A stretch of DNA of 64,000 bases from Devosia oryziradicis (GCF_016698645.1 NZ_CP068047.1:1709001-1773000), one strand, 5' to 3'; numbered from the stretch's first letter, positions 1 through 8,773 are shown. A program made the numbers and translations. Notes: generated by a model not told the origin, from the sequence alone.

Positions 1-392
1 GGCTCAAGAAGAACCGCTATCGCGCCGACCAGGTGCAGACCTTCCTGCCCTCGCCGATGGCAACGGCAACGGCGATGTATCACACCGGGGTCAACCCGCT
101 CAAAGGCGTCAAGCGCGGCGGCAGCGACCAGGTCGATACGATCCGTGGTGCCAAGCAGCGCCGCCTGCACAAGGCGTTCCTGCGCTACCACGATCCGGAC
201 AACTGGCCGATCCTGCGCGAAGCGCTCAAGGAAATGGGTCGCGCCGACCTGATCGGCCAGCGGCCTGACCAGTTGGTGCCCAACTACCAGCCGCCGGGGA
301 CGGGCAAGGCTGCCGGCAACAAGCGTCCGGTGCGGAGCAACAGCCGCGCGCTGAAGTTCACCACCAAAGGCGTGCCGATGTTCAAGAAATAG
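1..392 (+). CDS. YgiQ-family radical SAM protein, C-terminal end (partial)
   Basis: Only the last ~130 codons are present; the frame is open from base 3 and runs off the left edge, so the radical SAM core with its CxxxCxxC cluster site is outside the window. The visible part matches the C-terminal region of UPF0313/YgiQ proteins: [18 protein letters not shown], then a [11 protein letters not shown] segment, a stretch ending [13 protein letters not shown], and a basic tail. The reaction of YgiQ proteins is not established. The stop overlaps the convergent rRNA methyltransferase gene by 11 bp. Family assignment rests on recognition of these conserved C-terminal segments. Confidence 0.85.
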   Translation, partial: LKKNRYRADQVQTFLPSPMATATAMYHTGVNPLKGVKRGGSDQVDTIRGAKQRRLHKAFLRYHDPDNWPILREALKEMGRADLIGQRPDQLVPNYQPPGTGKAAGNKRPVRSNSRALKFTTKGVPMFKK

Positions 393-1716
393 CGGGCTTC
401 ACCTCTCCCTTGGGGGAGAGGGGTGAAGACTGCCGCACCATCACGGCCGCGAAGAAGCCATCGGTGTCGTGCTGGGCCGGGGTCAGCGACAGATAGTAGG
501 GCTGGGCCGAGGGCAGGCCTGGCGCGGCTTCGCCCAGGGGCACCAGCTTGAAATCGGGATGCGAGGCGAGGAAGATCGTTACCTGCTCTTCGTTTTCTTC
601 CGAGAGCAGCGAACAGGTGGCGTAGACCAGGCGGCCGCCTGGTTTCACCAGCCGGGCGGCGCTGGCGAGGATTTTGGCTTGTAGCGCCACCAGGTGGCCT
701 ACGCCCTGCTCGTCCTCGGGGCGCCAGCGGGCGTCGGGATTGCGGCGCCAGGTGCCGGTGCCGCTGCAGGGGGCGTCAACCAGGACACGATCGAAGCCCA
801 GCTTGTGGCGCTTGACCCATTTGTCGGTTTCGCTGCTGAGGAGCCTTGTCTGGATATTGTGCAGTCCGGCGCGGCGGAAGCGTTCGGCGGCGCGCTCCAG
901 GCGGCCCTCATTGATGTCGCATGCGACGACATGGCCTTTGTTGGCCATCTGCGCCGCGATAGCCAGGGTCTTGCCGCCGGCTCCGGCACAGAAATCGACC
1001 ACGCGGTCGCCGGGGCGCGCGTCGACCAGCATGGCGACCAGTTGGCTGCCTTCATCCTGGATTTCCACCGCACCACTCTTGAGCATGGGCAGGTTGGCCA
1101 GCGACAGGCGCTCGGGCATGCGGATGCCCAGCGGCGCCATAGTGGTTGGCGCTGGCTTGAGGCCAAGGTCGCGCAGCGCGGCGAGCATGTCGTCGCGCGT
1201 CGACTTGATCGGATTGACGCGCAGGTCGAGCGGCGCCGGCGTCAGCATGCCGGCCATTTCGGCGGCAAAGGTCGGCCCGAAGCGGCGCTGCAGGGGTTCG
1301 AGGGCCCAGTCCGGACATTCGAGGCGCACCGCATCGGGCATGTCCGGGTGGTCGACGCTGCCGCCCTGCAGTTTGGCCAGCATGGCGCGCTCGGGTTCGG
1401 TAAGGGCTGATGGCGACGAGCGATCGCCGTTAAACAGGCTGCGCAACTGATCGGGCGACTGCCCCGATAACGCCAGCCAGGCGATGAGCCGGTGGCGCGG
1501 GATGTCCTTGCGGCCGATCCGTTCGAGCCACCAGCCCAGGCGGGCATGATGGCGCAGCAGGGTATAGAGCAGTTCGATGATCTGGCCGCGATCGGCGTCG
1601 CCGATCTGGCGGCGCGCGCGGAACCAGGCGGAGATGACCGCGTCGGCAGGGCGGGCGACGTCCGCGACTTCCTGCATCAGTTCAATGGTGGCTTGCAGGC
1701 GGGCGGCAGGGGTCAC
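382..1716 (-). CDS. RsmB/NOP-family 16S rRNA (cytosine-C5) methyltransferase
   Basis: 444 aa, GTG start. The N-terminal half is the NusB-like helical domain. The C-terminal half is a class I SAM methyltransferase: the SAM loop [17 protein letters not shown] (around residue 240), the [16 protein letters not shown] catalytic motif carrying one active-site Cys, and the [12 protein letters not shown] motif carrying the second. This is the pattern of m5C RNA methyltransferases using S-adenosylmethionine; RsmB acting on 16S C967 is the closest named member, but target position is inferred. The last residues ([11 protein letters not shown]) are translated from a palindromic repeat-like hairpin at about 400-425, so the tail is probably not functional protein sequence. 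Confidence 0.88.
   Translation of the reverse strand: MTPAARLQATIELMQEVADVARPADAVISAWFRARRQIGDADRGQIIELLYTLLRHHARLGWWLERIGRKDIPRHRLIAWLALSGQSPDQLRSLFNGDRSSPSALTEPERAMLAKLQGGSVDHPDMPDAVRLECPDWALEPLQRRFGPTFAAEMAGMLTPAPLDLRVNPIKSTRDDMLAALRDLGLKPAPTTMAPLGIRMPERLSLANLPMLKSGAVEIQDEGSQLVAMLVDARPGDRVVDFCAGAGGKTLAIAAQMANKGHVVACDINEGRLERAAERFRRAGLHNIQTRLLSSETDKWVKRHKLGFDRVLVDAPCSGTGTWRRNPDARWRPEDEQGVGHLVALQAKILASAARLVKPGGRLVYATCSLLSEENEEQVTIFLASHPDFKLVPLGEAAPGLPSAQPYYLSLTPAQHDTDGFFAAVMVRQSSPLSPKGEVKPAIS
400..425. repeat. CTCTCCC/GGGGAGAG palindromic hairpin
   Basis: Short inverted repeat (CACCTCTCCC, TTG, GGGGAGAGGGGTG) at the convergent ends of the ygiQ-like and rsmB-like genes. It resembles the larger palindromes near 6008, 21141 and 62877, so it is probably a member of the same intergenic repeat family. 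It could also act as a bidirectional termination hairpin. Confidence 0.45.
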
Positions 1717-1877
1717 GGCAATCTAGGTGGCACGGGGCTGTTGCCGACGTCTTAGCGCAGGCGGACCGATTTGGCACTGGCTTGATTGGTCCGCAAAAAA
1801 TCTGCATTGGCGCTGTCGAAACGGCGTGCACCCTTTCGTCGTAAGGGCATGAGCGGCGCACAGCCACGGGCTCGGAG

Positions 1878-2258
1878 ATGAAAATGAAGATAGCAGGTTG
1901 GATATTGAGTGCGCTAATTGCGCTGTTCCTCGCAGGAGCTTCGGCGGCACCGAAGTTCATGGGCATCGCGGCAGCGACCGATGCGATGACCGTGGTAGGC
2001 TGGCCGATGAAGTATCTGGTGCTGATCGGCTGCATAGAAGCCGGATGCATGATCCTGTTCCTGATCCCGCGCACGGCGCTGCTGGGGGCAGTGCTGACCA
2101 CGGGACTGCTGGGTGGTTCGCTGGCGGCCAACCTGCGGGTGGATAATCCGCTGTGGAGCCACACTCTGTTCTCGATCTATCTGGGCGTGGCGGTCTGGGT
2201 GGCGCTTTGGTTGCGCGAAGAGAAGGTACGCGCGGTGTTTCCGCTGGTGCGAGGCTGA
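1878..2258 (+). CDS. DoxX-like small membrane protein
   Basis: 126 aa with four predicted membrane segments (about residues 4-24, 44-62, 68-90 and 98-115). The order of hydrophobic segments and the KFMG...MTVVGWPMKYLVLIGCIEAGCMI region fit the DoxX-like (DUF6632/DoxX_2) family. Function in this family is poorly defined; several members are linked to redox or envelope stress. One base separates its stop from the next ATG, so the two are almost certainly co-transcribed. Confidence 0.7.
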   Translation: MKMKIAGWILSALIALFLAGASAAPKFMGIAAATDAMTVVGWPMKYLVLIGCIEAGCMILFLIPRTALLGAVLTTGLLGGSLAANLRVDNPLWSHTLFSIYLGVAVWVALWLREEKVRAVFPLVRG

Positions 2259-2259
2259 C

Positions 2260-2799
2260 ATGACCGAGAAGACCCAATTGCGCTGCAGCTGCGGGCAGGT
2301 TCGTCTCGAGGTTCGGGCGGCACCCCTGATCAGCGCCGAATGCTATTGCAACAGCTGCCGCGAAGGCGCGGCTCGGATGGCGACCCTGCCTGGCGCGCCT
2401 GACGTGACCAATGGCGTCGGCGGGACGCCCTATGTGCTCTATCGCAAGGACCGGGTGAGCATCGTCGCGGGGCAGGACAAGCTGCGCGCCTTCCGGCTCA
2501 AGCCGGCTTCGTCGACGCGGCGGGTGATCGCCACCTGCTGCAACACGCCGGTTTTCACCGAGTTCAAGGGCGGGCACTGGCTGAGCCTTTATGCGGATCT
2601 CTGGCCCGATGGGACCGCGCCGGCAATGGATGTGCGGACGCAGACCGGGGACCTGCCGGCCCAGTTGCAGCCAGATGACAGCGTGCCATCTGGCGGCTGG
2701 CCGACAACCAAGTTCTATGGTCGGCTGCTGGCCGCGTGGATCGCCATGGGCTTCAAGGTACCCGAGGTGAAAGTGGACGGGCCGGAACTGGCAATCTAG
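2260..2799 (+). CDS. GFA-like (DUF6151) zinc-binding family protein
   Basis: 179 aa. The N-terminus RCSCGQVRLEV, followed by AECYCNSCREGAARMA, gives the CxC...CxxC cysteines of the glutathione-dependent formaldehyde-activating (GFA) zinc fold. A third pair may be the CC in VIATCCNTPVFTEF near residue 90. The open frame extends further upstream, but the ATG at 2260, one base after the DoxX-like stop, begins the conserved domain and is the better start. Enzymatic activity is unproven for most GFA-fold proteins. Confidence 0.78.
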   Translation: MTEKTQLRCSCGQVRLEVRAAPLISAECYCNSCREGAARMATLPGAPDVTNGVGGTPYVLYRKDRVSIVAGQDKLRAFRLKPASSTRRVIATCCNTPVFTEFKGGHWLSLYADLWPDGTAPAMDVRTQTGDLPAQLQPDDSVPSGGWPTTKFYGRLLAAWIAMGFKVPEVKVDGPELAI

Positions 2800-2805
2800 C
2801 CACGA

Positions 2806-3486
2806 TCACGCTGGCTTGCCGGGCCGGGTCCCGATCCAGATGGTATGGCGCTCACCCTTGCCATTGCTGCGGGCGCGGACGGTGACTTCTTCAACCTGCA
2901 GGTTGGCCTGCTTGAGGCGCTTGGTGAATCTGGCATCGGGGGCGGAGGACCAGACGGCGAGGTGCCCGCCGGGTGTCAGGGCTGCCCGGGCGGCGGCGAG
3001 GCCGGCGGCATTATAGAGGCGGTCATTCGCCGGGCGGAACAGACCATCTGGCCCGTTGTCGACATCGAGCAGGATGGCGTCGAAGGGTTGGCCGCCGCTG
3101 ATCGCGGTGGCGACGTCGCCCTGGTGGATGCGCACGCGCGGATCATCGAGGCTGGTGCCGTGGAGTACGGCCAGCGGGCCGCGGGCCCAGGTCACGACTT
3201 CGGGCACCAGTTCGGCAACCACGATCTCGCTATCGGTGGCGAAGCATGCGAGGGCGGCGCGGAGGGTGAAGCCCATGCCCAGGCCGCCGATCAGGATGCG
3301 GGCCTTGGGCCGGGTGCCGATGCGGGCGGCAGACAGGTTGGCCAGCTGGACTTCGGAATTGCTGAGACGGCTGTTCATCAGGGTGATGACGCCGGACATG
3401 ATGGAGAATTCGGTACCGCGCTGCATCAGCGTCATGGCGCCGCCCCCGGGCATCACCGCTTCGCCGAGCTTAATCCAGGGCAGCAT
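2806..3486 (-). CDS. Spermidine synthase-like SAM-fold protein
   Basis: 226 aa from the ATG at 3486, chosen over an in-frame start ten codons upstream because AGGAG lies 6 nt before it. The protein has a Rossmann SAM-fold of the spermidine-synthase type: ARILIGGLGMGFTLRAAL as the nucleotide loop, an acidic VAELVPEV strand and FDAILLDVDNGP. Polyamine-synthase-like proteins of this kind often do not make spermidine, and the substrate here is unknown. It is the last gene of the ABC importer operon and overlaps the ATPase gene by 17 bp, so translational coupling is likely. Confidence 0.75.
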   Translation of the reverse strand: MLPWIKLGEAVMPGGGAMTLMQRGTEFSIMSGVITLMNSRLSNSEVQLANLSAARIGTRPKARILIGGLGMGFTLRAALACFATDSEIVVAELVPEVVTWARGPLAVLHGTSLDDPRVRIHQGDVATAISGGQPFDAILLDVDNGPDGLFRPANDRLYNAAGLAAARAALTPGGHLAVWSSAPDARFTKRLKQANLQVEEVTVRARSNGKGERHTIWIGTRPGKPA

Positions 3487-4201
3487 GGGGAACTCCTGTG
3501 GCGAGTTGGCTTGCATAGGCCGCTATCGTGGCGTCATCGCGTCGGCCCGGCGCATGCTCGAAAGTCAAGTCGTGAGCGATGGTGGCCGGGCGAGCGGCCA
3601 GGGTGATGACGCGAGTGGCGAGGCGGGAGGCGTCTTCGGGCTGGTGCGAGGCGAAGATGACGGTAGCGCCTGACGTGGCGGCGAGGTTAGCGATGAGCCG
3701 GTGCATGTCATCGACCAAGGCCCGGTCGAGCGAAACGAAGGGCTCGTCCAGAAGGAGCAGGCGGGGATTGGTGGCGATGGCTCGCGCCAGGGCGACGCGG
3801 CGCTGCATGCCGCCGGACAGGGCGTGGGGCCAGGCGGTGGCGTCGTCGGCGAGACCGACACGGGCCAGGGCGGCGTCGGCGGTTTGGGCAGATATGGCAG
3901 GCGAGGCGGCGCGGACATTGTCGCGGGCGGTGAGCCAGGGCAGCAGGCGTGGGTCCTGGAAGACGTAACCTGGAGGCGGTGCCTGGTGCGCGGGGGCGCC
4001 ATCGATGGTGATGCTGCCGATGAAATCGCGGTCGATACCGGCGATGAGGCGCAAAAGCGTGGACTTGCCGATGCCGGAGGGACTGAACAGGGCCACGACG
4101 CTGCCCGGCACGATGTCCAGGCGAAAATCGGCTAAAAGCGGCGCGGCGCCGGCAAAGCGCTTGTCGGCGATGTCGATGCTCAGGCCGGGGCCGGGCGCCA
4201 T
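3470..4201 (-). CDS. ABC transporter ATP-binding protein (NitT/TauT type)
   Basis: 243 aa from ATG 4201; the longer open frame upstream is shadow of the permease gene. Walker A is SPSGIGKST, the Q-loop is YVFQDPRLLPWLT, the signature is LSGGMQRR, Walker B is LLLLDEPF, and the H-loop is ASHQPEDA. The layout and the RLLPW segment are typical of the ATPase of nitrate/sulfonate/taurine-type importers. It overlaps the permease by 22 bp and the spermidine-synthase-like gene by 17 bp. Substrate cannot be told from sequence alone. Confidence 0.9.
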   Translation of the reverse strand: MAPGPGLSIDIADKRFAGAAPLLADFRLDIVPGSVVALFSPSGIGKSTLLRLIAGIDRDFIGSITIDGAPAHQAPPPGYVFQDPRLLPWLTARDNVRAASPAISAQTADAALARVGLADDATAWPHALSGGMQRRVALARAIATNPRLLLLDEPFVSLDRALVDDMHRLIANLAATSGATVIFASHQPEDASRLATRVITLAARPATIAHDLTFEHAPGRRDDATIAAYASQLATGVPHAALD

Positions 4202-4893
4202 TGCAACACTTTTCGTTCGAGGGGGCGCAGCAGGCCGTATTCGAAGGCGAGGACGACCAGGATGAAGGCGGTGGTATAGGCCAGGATGCCCGTGATGTCG
4301 AAGAACTGGAACTGGATGCTGACGCGATAGCCGACGCCGCCATCGCTGCCCAGCACTTCGAAGACGAGGACGATCTTCCAAATCAGCGAGAGGCCGGTGC
4401 GCGCGGCGGCGAGGATGAAGGGCATCAGTTGCGGGAGGGTGATGAGGCGAAGCCGGCGCAGCGGCGACAGGCGCAAGGCGGCGGCGAGCTCGTCATAGTC
4501 GACCGAAAAACTGCGGACGCCTTCCCTGACGGTGGTGATGACGAGGGGGACCTTGTTGATGACCACGGCGGTGACCAGCGCCAGCTGGGTGAGACCCAGC
4601 CAGATATAGAGGACGATGGCGACGACGATGGCGGGCAGGTTGAGCCCGACCAGCAGCCAGCCGGAAAACAGCCGATCGAGCCAGCGCCGGCGGCCGAGCA
4701 CGATGCCCAGGACGGTGCCCAGCAGCATGGCGATGGCGAAGGCGCTGGTGGCGCGCAGCAGGGTCTTGCCGAGGTCGGTCAGCAGCGGGCCGCTGACAGC
4801 CAAGGTCCAGAGTTCAGCGGCGACGGCTATCGGCGTTGGAAACAGGCGATGGGCGAAGGCCATGGCGAGGGCCTGCCAGATCAGCAGCAGCAA
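4180..4893 (-). CDS. ABC transporter permease (NitT/TauT type)
   Basis: About 237 aa if translation starts at the TTG at 4893, but the start is uncertain: no ATG or GTG with a ribosome-binding site lies between the end of the substrate-binding protein gene (4968) and the first membrane helix. The sequence has about six membrane segments and a BPD_transp_1 EAA loop (ELAAALRLSPLRRLRLITLPQL region) that contacts the ATPase. It is the inner-membrane channel of the importer whose binding protein lies directly upstream and whose ATPase overlaps its end. Confidence 0.85.
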   Translation of the reverse strand: MLLLIWQALAMAFAHRLFPTPIAVAAELWTLAVSGPLLTDLGKTLLRATSAFAIAMLLGTVLGIVLGRRRWLDRLFSGWLLVGLNLPAIVVAIVLYIWLGLTQLALVTAVVINKVPLVITTVREGVRSFSVDYDELAAALRLSPLRRLRLITLPQLMPFILAAARTGLSLIWKIVLVFEVLGSDGGVGYRVSIQFQFFDITGILAYTTAFILVVLAFEYGLLRPLERKVLQWRPAPA

Positions 4894-4967
4894 GGGCAGC
4901 GACAGATATTCGAGCGCCGAGTGCCGGCTTTGGCGGCGGGGCTGCGGTCGGTCGGGCGCCGGGGAGC

Positions 4968-5936
4968 TTATTTGCGATACCCTTCCCAGAAGGTGCCTGG
5001 TGCGAGTTCGGTCTGATCGCCAACCAGTTCGGCGCCGCCATACTGGGCGAGCAAGGCGAAGGTTGCTTCGGCGGCAGCGGTGTCGGCGGGATCGTAGCCT
5101 GAGACGATGCCAGCGCGATAGTCGTCGCGCAGCTGGGTGAAGAGGGCCGGATCGCCCGATGCGCCCATAAGTTCGGTGAGCTTGTCCCAGGCGGTGTCGT
5201 CGGTCCGCAGCACCGCCTTGGCCTCGAAGGAGGCATCGAGGAAGGCGGTGATGGCGGCGGTTTTGGTCGCGGCGATCTGGTCGGAGAAGGTCCAACCGAG
5301 CAAGGGTGGTTGCTCGGCGACGCCGAGGGTTTCGAGCATGTCGGCGACCGACAGCAGCTCGGTCATGCCGGCGACCTTGGCGCGGGCATTCCACTGCCAG
5401 AAATTGAGCGCGGCATCGACGCCGCCGGTGGTCAGCAATTCATTGACCAGCGGCGGGGCGCCGAAGCGGGCGCTGGCATCGGTCGACAGCGTGCCTGACG
5501 TCGCCTGGTTGTAGAAGGCCTGGAGGATGATCCAGCTCTTGTCGACCGGGCTGCCCGATACGGCGATGGTCTTGCCGGCAAGGTCGGCTACCGATGCGAT
5601 CGGACTATCGGCCGGGACCATCAACCCGCCGACGGCGAGCGAGTGTGGCACCATGGTCACCATGTTGCCCTCGCTGCGCTGGATGGAAACCCAGACGAAG
5701 TCGGAGAGGATGACATCGACGGCGCCGGCCTGGAGGGCGATCTGCCCAGCGCGGCTGTCGGCCAGCGGCCTGATCTGCAGGTCGAGACCATGCTTGGTAT
5801 CGAGGCCGAGATTCTTGATGGTCTGGATTTCCCACTGCACCGTGCCACTTTCCTGCACGCCGACCACCAGGGTTTCGGCGGCGAGCGTGGGGGTGATGAG
5901 GAAGGTGGTGGCCAGTGCAAAGACGAGGGGGTGCAT
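4968..5936 (-). CDS. ABC transporter substrate-binding protein (NitT/TauT/SsuA-like)
   Basis: 322 aa from ATG 5936. It starts with a signal peptide (MHPLVFALATTFLITPTLAA) and continues as a type-2 periplasmic binding fold: LVVGVQESGTVQWEIQTI, then QIALQAGAVDVILSDFVW, KTIAVSGSPVDKSW and GGVDAALNFWQWNARA. This pattern fits the NMT1/SsuA-like group that binds sulfonates, nitrate, pyrimidine precursors or similar small molecules. It is the first gene of the importer operon (binding protein, permease, ATPase, spermidine-synthase-like). The ligand is not deducible here. Confidence 0.88.
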   Translation of the reverse strand: MHPLVFALATTFLITPTLAAETLVVGVQESGTVQWEIQTIKNLGLDTKHGLDLQIRPLADSRAGQIALQAGAVDVILSDFVWVSIQRSEGNMVTMVPHSLAVGGLMVPADSPIASVADLAGKTIAVSGSPVDKSWIILQAFYNQATSGTLSTDASARFGAPPLVNELLTTGGVDAALNFWQWNARAKVAGMTELLSVADMLETLGVAEQPPLLGWTFSDQIAATKTAAITAFLDASFEAKAVLRTDDTAWDKLTELMGASGDPALFTQLRDDYRAGIVSGYDPADTAAAEATFALLAQYGGAELVGDQTELAPGTFWEGYRK

Positions 5937-6007
5937 GGGGGCTCGTTTTAGCGGGTGGTCAGGGTATTGGCGAGATGGGCTGGGCCGCGCGCTCGGTGTT
6001 GGAAGCC

Positions 6008-6057
6008 CACCCACCCTCATTCTCTCCCCACAAGGGGGAAGGATTGAGGGTGGGGTG
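6008..6057. repeat. Palindromic intergenic repeat
   Basis: Imperfect inverted repeat with arms CCACCCTCATTCTCTCCCC and GGGGGAAGGATTGAGGGTGG between the importer operon and the upstream dehydrogenase gene. It shares the CTCTCCCC core with the repeats near 400, 21141 and 62877. It may also stop transcription from the dehydrogenase gene. Confidence 0.6.
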
Positions 6058-6080
6058 ATGCCGCCACGGAGTTCCGCCGC

Positions 6081-7379
6081 TCAAGCGCCGGTGACGCGCC
6101 AGATGACGTCGCCGACGTCGTCGGCCATGAGCACGGCATTGTCGGCGGCGAGGGCGACGCCGACCGGGCGGCCATAGGCGTATTTCTCGTCGGGCGACAG
6201 GAAGTCGGTGAGGATGTCGCGCGGCAGGCCAACGGGCTTGCCGTTTTCGAAGGCGACAAAGGTCATCTTGTACCCGCTCAGCTTGCTGCGGTTCCAGGAG
6301 CCGTGCTGGCCGATGGCCATGCCTGCGGGGAAGCCGGGCAGGGTGCCTGCGGGCAGGTGGCAGAGGCCGAGTGAGGCGGTGTGCCCGCCCAGGGCGTAGT
6401 CGGGATGGTCCTGCTTGCTGGCGGGGCGTGCCGGGTTCTGGGTGACGCGGTCATCCACGACGCCCCAATAGGAATAAGGCCAGCCATAGAAGCCGCCGTC
6501 GCGTACCGAGGTCAGGTAATCGGGCGGGGTTTCGTCGCCCAGGCCATCGCGCTCGTTGACCACGGTCCAGAGGGCGCCCGTGGTCGGCTCCCAGGCCATG
6601 CCGACCGGATTGCGCAGCCCGCCGGCAAAGATGCGCGAGGTGCCCGTAGCGATGTCGAATTCGTGGATGCAGGCTCGGTCGATTTCGGCCTCCGGGCCGG
6701 CATCCTCGATGTTGCTCAGCGAACCGACGGCGACATAGAGCTTGCTGCCGTCCTTGCTGGCGATGAGGTTGCGCGTCCAGTGGCCGCCGGGCTTGAGGTC
6801 CATCAGCTTCTTGCCGGGCGCGGTAATCCTGGTTGCGCCAGCTTCGTACGGGTAGGCGAGGAGGGCGTCGCTGGCGCCGACATAGAGCGTGTTGCCCAGC
6901 AGGACCATGCCGAAGGGCTGGCGGACGCCTTCGATGAAGGCGTGGCGGATCTCGGCGATCCCATCGCCGTCGGCATCGCGCAGCAGGGTGATGCGGTTGG
7001 GGCTGTTGCCCGAGGCGCGGGCGCGCTTCATGGTGGCGGACATGGCGTGACCGAACAGGTCTCGCGGCTTGCCGTCCTCGCCCATGGATTCGGCTACCAG
7101 TACATCGCCATTGGGCAGGACATGCATGTGGCGGGGATGGTCCAGTCCCCTGGCGAAGGCGTTGACCTGGAGTCCTGCAGCAGGGGTGGGCTTGTGGTCA
7201 CCTTCCCACCCACGGGCGCTGGGCATCTTCAGGGTCGGGATGCTGCCCTGTGCCTTGGCAGCCGGAATAACAGGCGCCTTGCCGTAGACGGCGGGGCGGG
7301 GGCCATCGTTGCGATGGCGGATGGCGACGGCCGCCGCGCCGACGGCGGCGACGATGCTGGCGAAGATGGAATCGGACAT
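6081..7379 (-). CDS. Sorbosone dehydrogenase-like (PQQ-dependent sugar dehydrogenase) protein
   Basis: 432 aa from ATG 7379. After a short hydrophobic N-terminus (possible signal anchor, SIFASIVAAVGAAAVAI) comes a six-bladed beta-propeller of the GSDH/sorbosone dehydrogenase type: FARGLDHPRHMHVLPNGDVL, ITLLRDADGDGIAEIRH, GGLRNPVGMAWEPTTG, SVRDGGFYGWPYSYWG and AIGQHGSWNRSKLSGYKM. Family members oxidise aldose sugars or L-sorbosone with PQQ in the periplasm, but many homologues have no shown activity. No PQQ biosynthesis gene is visible in the window. Confidence 0.85.
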   Translation of the reverse strand: MSDSIFASIVAAVGAAAVAIRHRNDGPRPAVYGKAPVIPAAKAQGSIPTLKMPSARGWEGDHKPTPAAGLQVNAFARGLDHPRHMHVLPNGDVLVAESMGEDGKPRDLFGHAMSATMKRARASGNSPNRITLLRDADGDGIAEIRHAFIEGVRQPFGMVLLGNTLYVGASDALLAYPYEAGATRITAPGKKLMDLKPGGHWTRNLIASKDGSKLYVAVGSLSNIEDAGPEAEIDRACIHEFDIATGTSRIFAGGLRNPVGMAWEPTTGALWTVVNERDGLGDETPPDYLTSVRDGGFYGWPYSYWGVVDDRVTQNPARPASKQDHPDYALGGHTASLGLCHLPAGTLPGFPAGMAIGQHGSWNRSKLSGYKMTFVAFENGKPVGLPRDILTDFLSPDEKYAYGRPVGVALAADNAVLMADDVGDVIWRVTGA

Positions 7380-7461
7380 TGGGGCTGCTCGACGAATAGT
7401 GAGGCGTTGCCAAGCTAATGGCATCTGGACGGCAAAATTACCATGCCCGAGTGATGCGATC

Positions 7462-7485
7462 CTGGACCCGGCAGGCCGGGTCCAG
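7462..7485. repeat. GC-rich inverted repeat
   Basis: Arms CTGGACCCGG and CCGGGTCCAG flank a 4-base loop just downstream of the small membrane protein gene. There is no T-run on either side, so this may be a repeat element or a Rho-assisted terminator rather than an intrinsic one. Confidence 0.45.
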
Positions 7486-7494
7486 GGGCAAAGC

Positions 7495-7899
7495 CTATTC
7501 GGCGGCCTGCGGCATGGCGCGGGAGCCGGCGCCGGCCGGCATCCACACGATCCAGGCGAAGAGCAGCACGCCGGCAAAGGTGATGAGCGAGCTCACGGCG
7601 ACGATGGGCTCCATGCCGGCATTGCCCGCCAAGAGGAGGTAGAGCGACACGCCCATGATGACGACGCCCACCGTATAGACGACGTACTGCACCATGGGCA
7701 GGCGACCGGCGGCCTTGGCCGGGTTGAGCGCATAGTAGCCGCCGAACAGGGCCGACGTGACCCAGCCGAGCAGGTTGATATGGGCGTGGGCGCCGATGAC
7801 GTTGTGGTTCTGGCTGATCGACATGTGAATGCCGATGGAAATGCCCGCGAGCAGGAACAGGATCGCGGAGCGGAAGAAGTATTCGGATATGCGTGGCAT
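7495..7899 (-). CDS. Small four-helix membrane protein, heme-copper oxidase subunit I-like
   Basis: 134 aa from ATG 7899; the longer open frame upstream is not coding. Four membrane segments cover most of the protein. The first two hold IGIHMSISQNHN and VIGAHAHINLLGW, with histidines spaced as in the heme-ligand helices of cytochrome-oxidase-related proteins. Similar short proteins are usually annotated cytochrome-c oxidase or uncharacterised. It is far too short to be a catalytic subunit. A GC-rich palindrome (7462-7485) follows its stop. Confidence 0.65.
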   Translation of the reverse strand: MPRISEYFFRSAILFLLAGISIGIHMSISQNHNVIGAHAHINLLGWVTSALFGGYYALNPAKAAGRLPMVQYVVYTVGVVIMGVSLYLLLAGNAGMEPIVAVSSLITFAGVLLFAWIVWMPAGAGSRAMPQAAE

Positions 7900-8007
7900 G
7901 ATGGTTTCCCCCTTGGCCGGCCTAATGCGCCCCCTCACGGACTCGGCTCGGCGGGGAAACGTTAGGCTGCCGCCGGGGCGAAATCCAGCCATGTCGGGGG
8001 CATGGCA

Positions 8008-8032
8008 AAGCGCCGCCCCGAAGGGCGGCGCT
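8008..8032 (-). terminator. Intrinsic-type terminator after the first SH3/crystallin-like gene
   Basis: Strong hairpin AGCGCCGCCC, TTCG, GGGCGGCGCT on the minus strand followed by TTTG, 20 bp after the stop of the gene at 8052. Confidence 0.6.
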
Positions 8033-8051
8033 GCGCTCACGAACGGATGGC

Positions 8052-8687
8052 TTACCAGGTCTGGAAGCTCGAGATGACGTTGTCGTAGACACCCAGATTG
8101 GGCTTGCTGGAGGTGATGACACCGCACGAGCCGCCGCTCCACCAATCTTCGCAGACCTGGACCTGGGCACCACCGATCAGCTTGATCGAGGAAATGCGGT
8201 CGTTCCACGAGCCCATCAGCTGGTTATCGACCGTGCCGGCCGGGACGCAGAATTCGGCGCCCGAATAGCCCATGTTCTTATAGAAGCAGACCTCGGGAGC
8301 CACGGGTACCGGCACCGGGGCGGGCGGGGGCGCATCGCCGATGCCGAAGGAGAAGGACGGGCCGCCCGGGCCGACGGTGACGCCGAAGTTGAACGGGATG
8401 TCCGGCTCGGACGGGGCCGGCTGGTTGTTGACCGGCTGCAGGTAGTTAGCCGAAGCCCACCCGTCGGTGCCGCCATTGCGGTCGACGAAGCACCAGGAGC
8501 CCTGGCACTGCTTGACGTCGACCAGTTCGCCGGCGCTCAGCGTGCCGACCTTGGCATAACCGGTGCCGGGACCGGTGCGAACATTGACGGCGCCGGTGGC
8601 AACACCCGGCTGGGCGAAAGCGGAAGCGGTCGACAGCAAGATGAGTGGGGCGGCGGAAGACAAGACGGTGATCTGCTTGACGTTCAT
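8052..8687 (-). CDS. Secreted SH3-like / beta-gamma-crystallin-like protein 1
   Basis: 211 aa. A signal peptide ends at AFAQ (about residue 26). An SH3 domain follows (VNVRTGPGTGYAKVGTLSAG and CQGSWCFVD). A proline-rich linker PPPAPVPVPVAP separates it from a Cys-bounded module starting CFYKNMGYSGAEFC and ending near the C-terminus in SSFQTW, which resembles beta/gamma-crystallin or peptidase-inhibitor I36 folds. It is one of four consecutive paralogues. SH3 domains of this type often bind cell-wall material, so an envelope or extracellular role is inferred; no function is known. A direct-repeat box (8757-8773) lies 70 bp upstream. Confidence 0.75.
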   Translation of the reverse strand: MNVKQITVLSSAAPLILLSTASAFAQPGVATGAVNVRTGPGTGYAKVGTLSAGELVDVKQCQGSWCFVDRNGGTDGWASANYLQPVNNQPAPSEPDIPFNFGVTVGPGGPSFSFGIGDAPPPAPVPVPVAPEVCFYKNMGYSGAEFCVPAGTVDNQLMGSWNDRISSIKLIGGAQVQVCEDWWSGGSCGVITSSKPNLGVYDNVISSFQTW

Positions 8688-8756
8688 TTTGATGTTCCCT
8701 CAATGCAGGGAGCACAGCGCTCGCCTGTTGTTGAGGGCTAATAGACAATGTTGCCG

Positions 8757-8773
8757 CTGAACTGCCGCTGAAT
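8757..8773 (-). promoter_or_regulatory. RTTCAK-N5-RTTCAK direct-repeat box
   Basis: On the minus strand this reads ATTCAG, CGGCA, GTTCAG: a direct repeat with an 11-bp period, 70 bp before the start codon of the SH3/crystallin-like gene 1. An 11-bp direct repeat is the usual layout of OmpR/PhoB-family response-regulator sites. The same box occurs upstream of four other genes in the window. Confidence 0.5.

Noticed and set aside
694..1410. Plus-strand open frames antisense to the RsmB-like gene
   Set aside because: High-G+C shadow frames; the minus-strand protein has all methyltransferase motifs.
2113..2259. Longer GFA-like protein beginning at 2113
   Set aside because: The extension overlaps the DoxX-like gene for ~150 bp and shows no domain; ATG 2260 fits.
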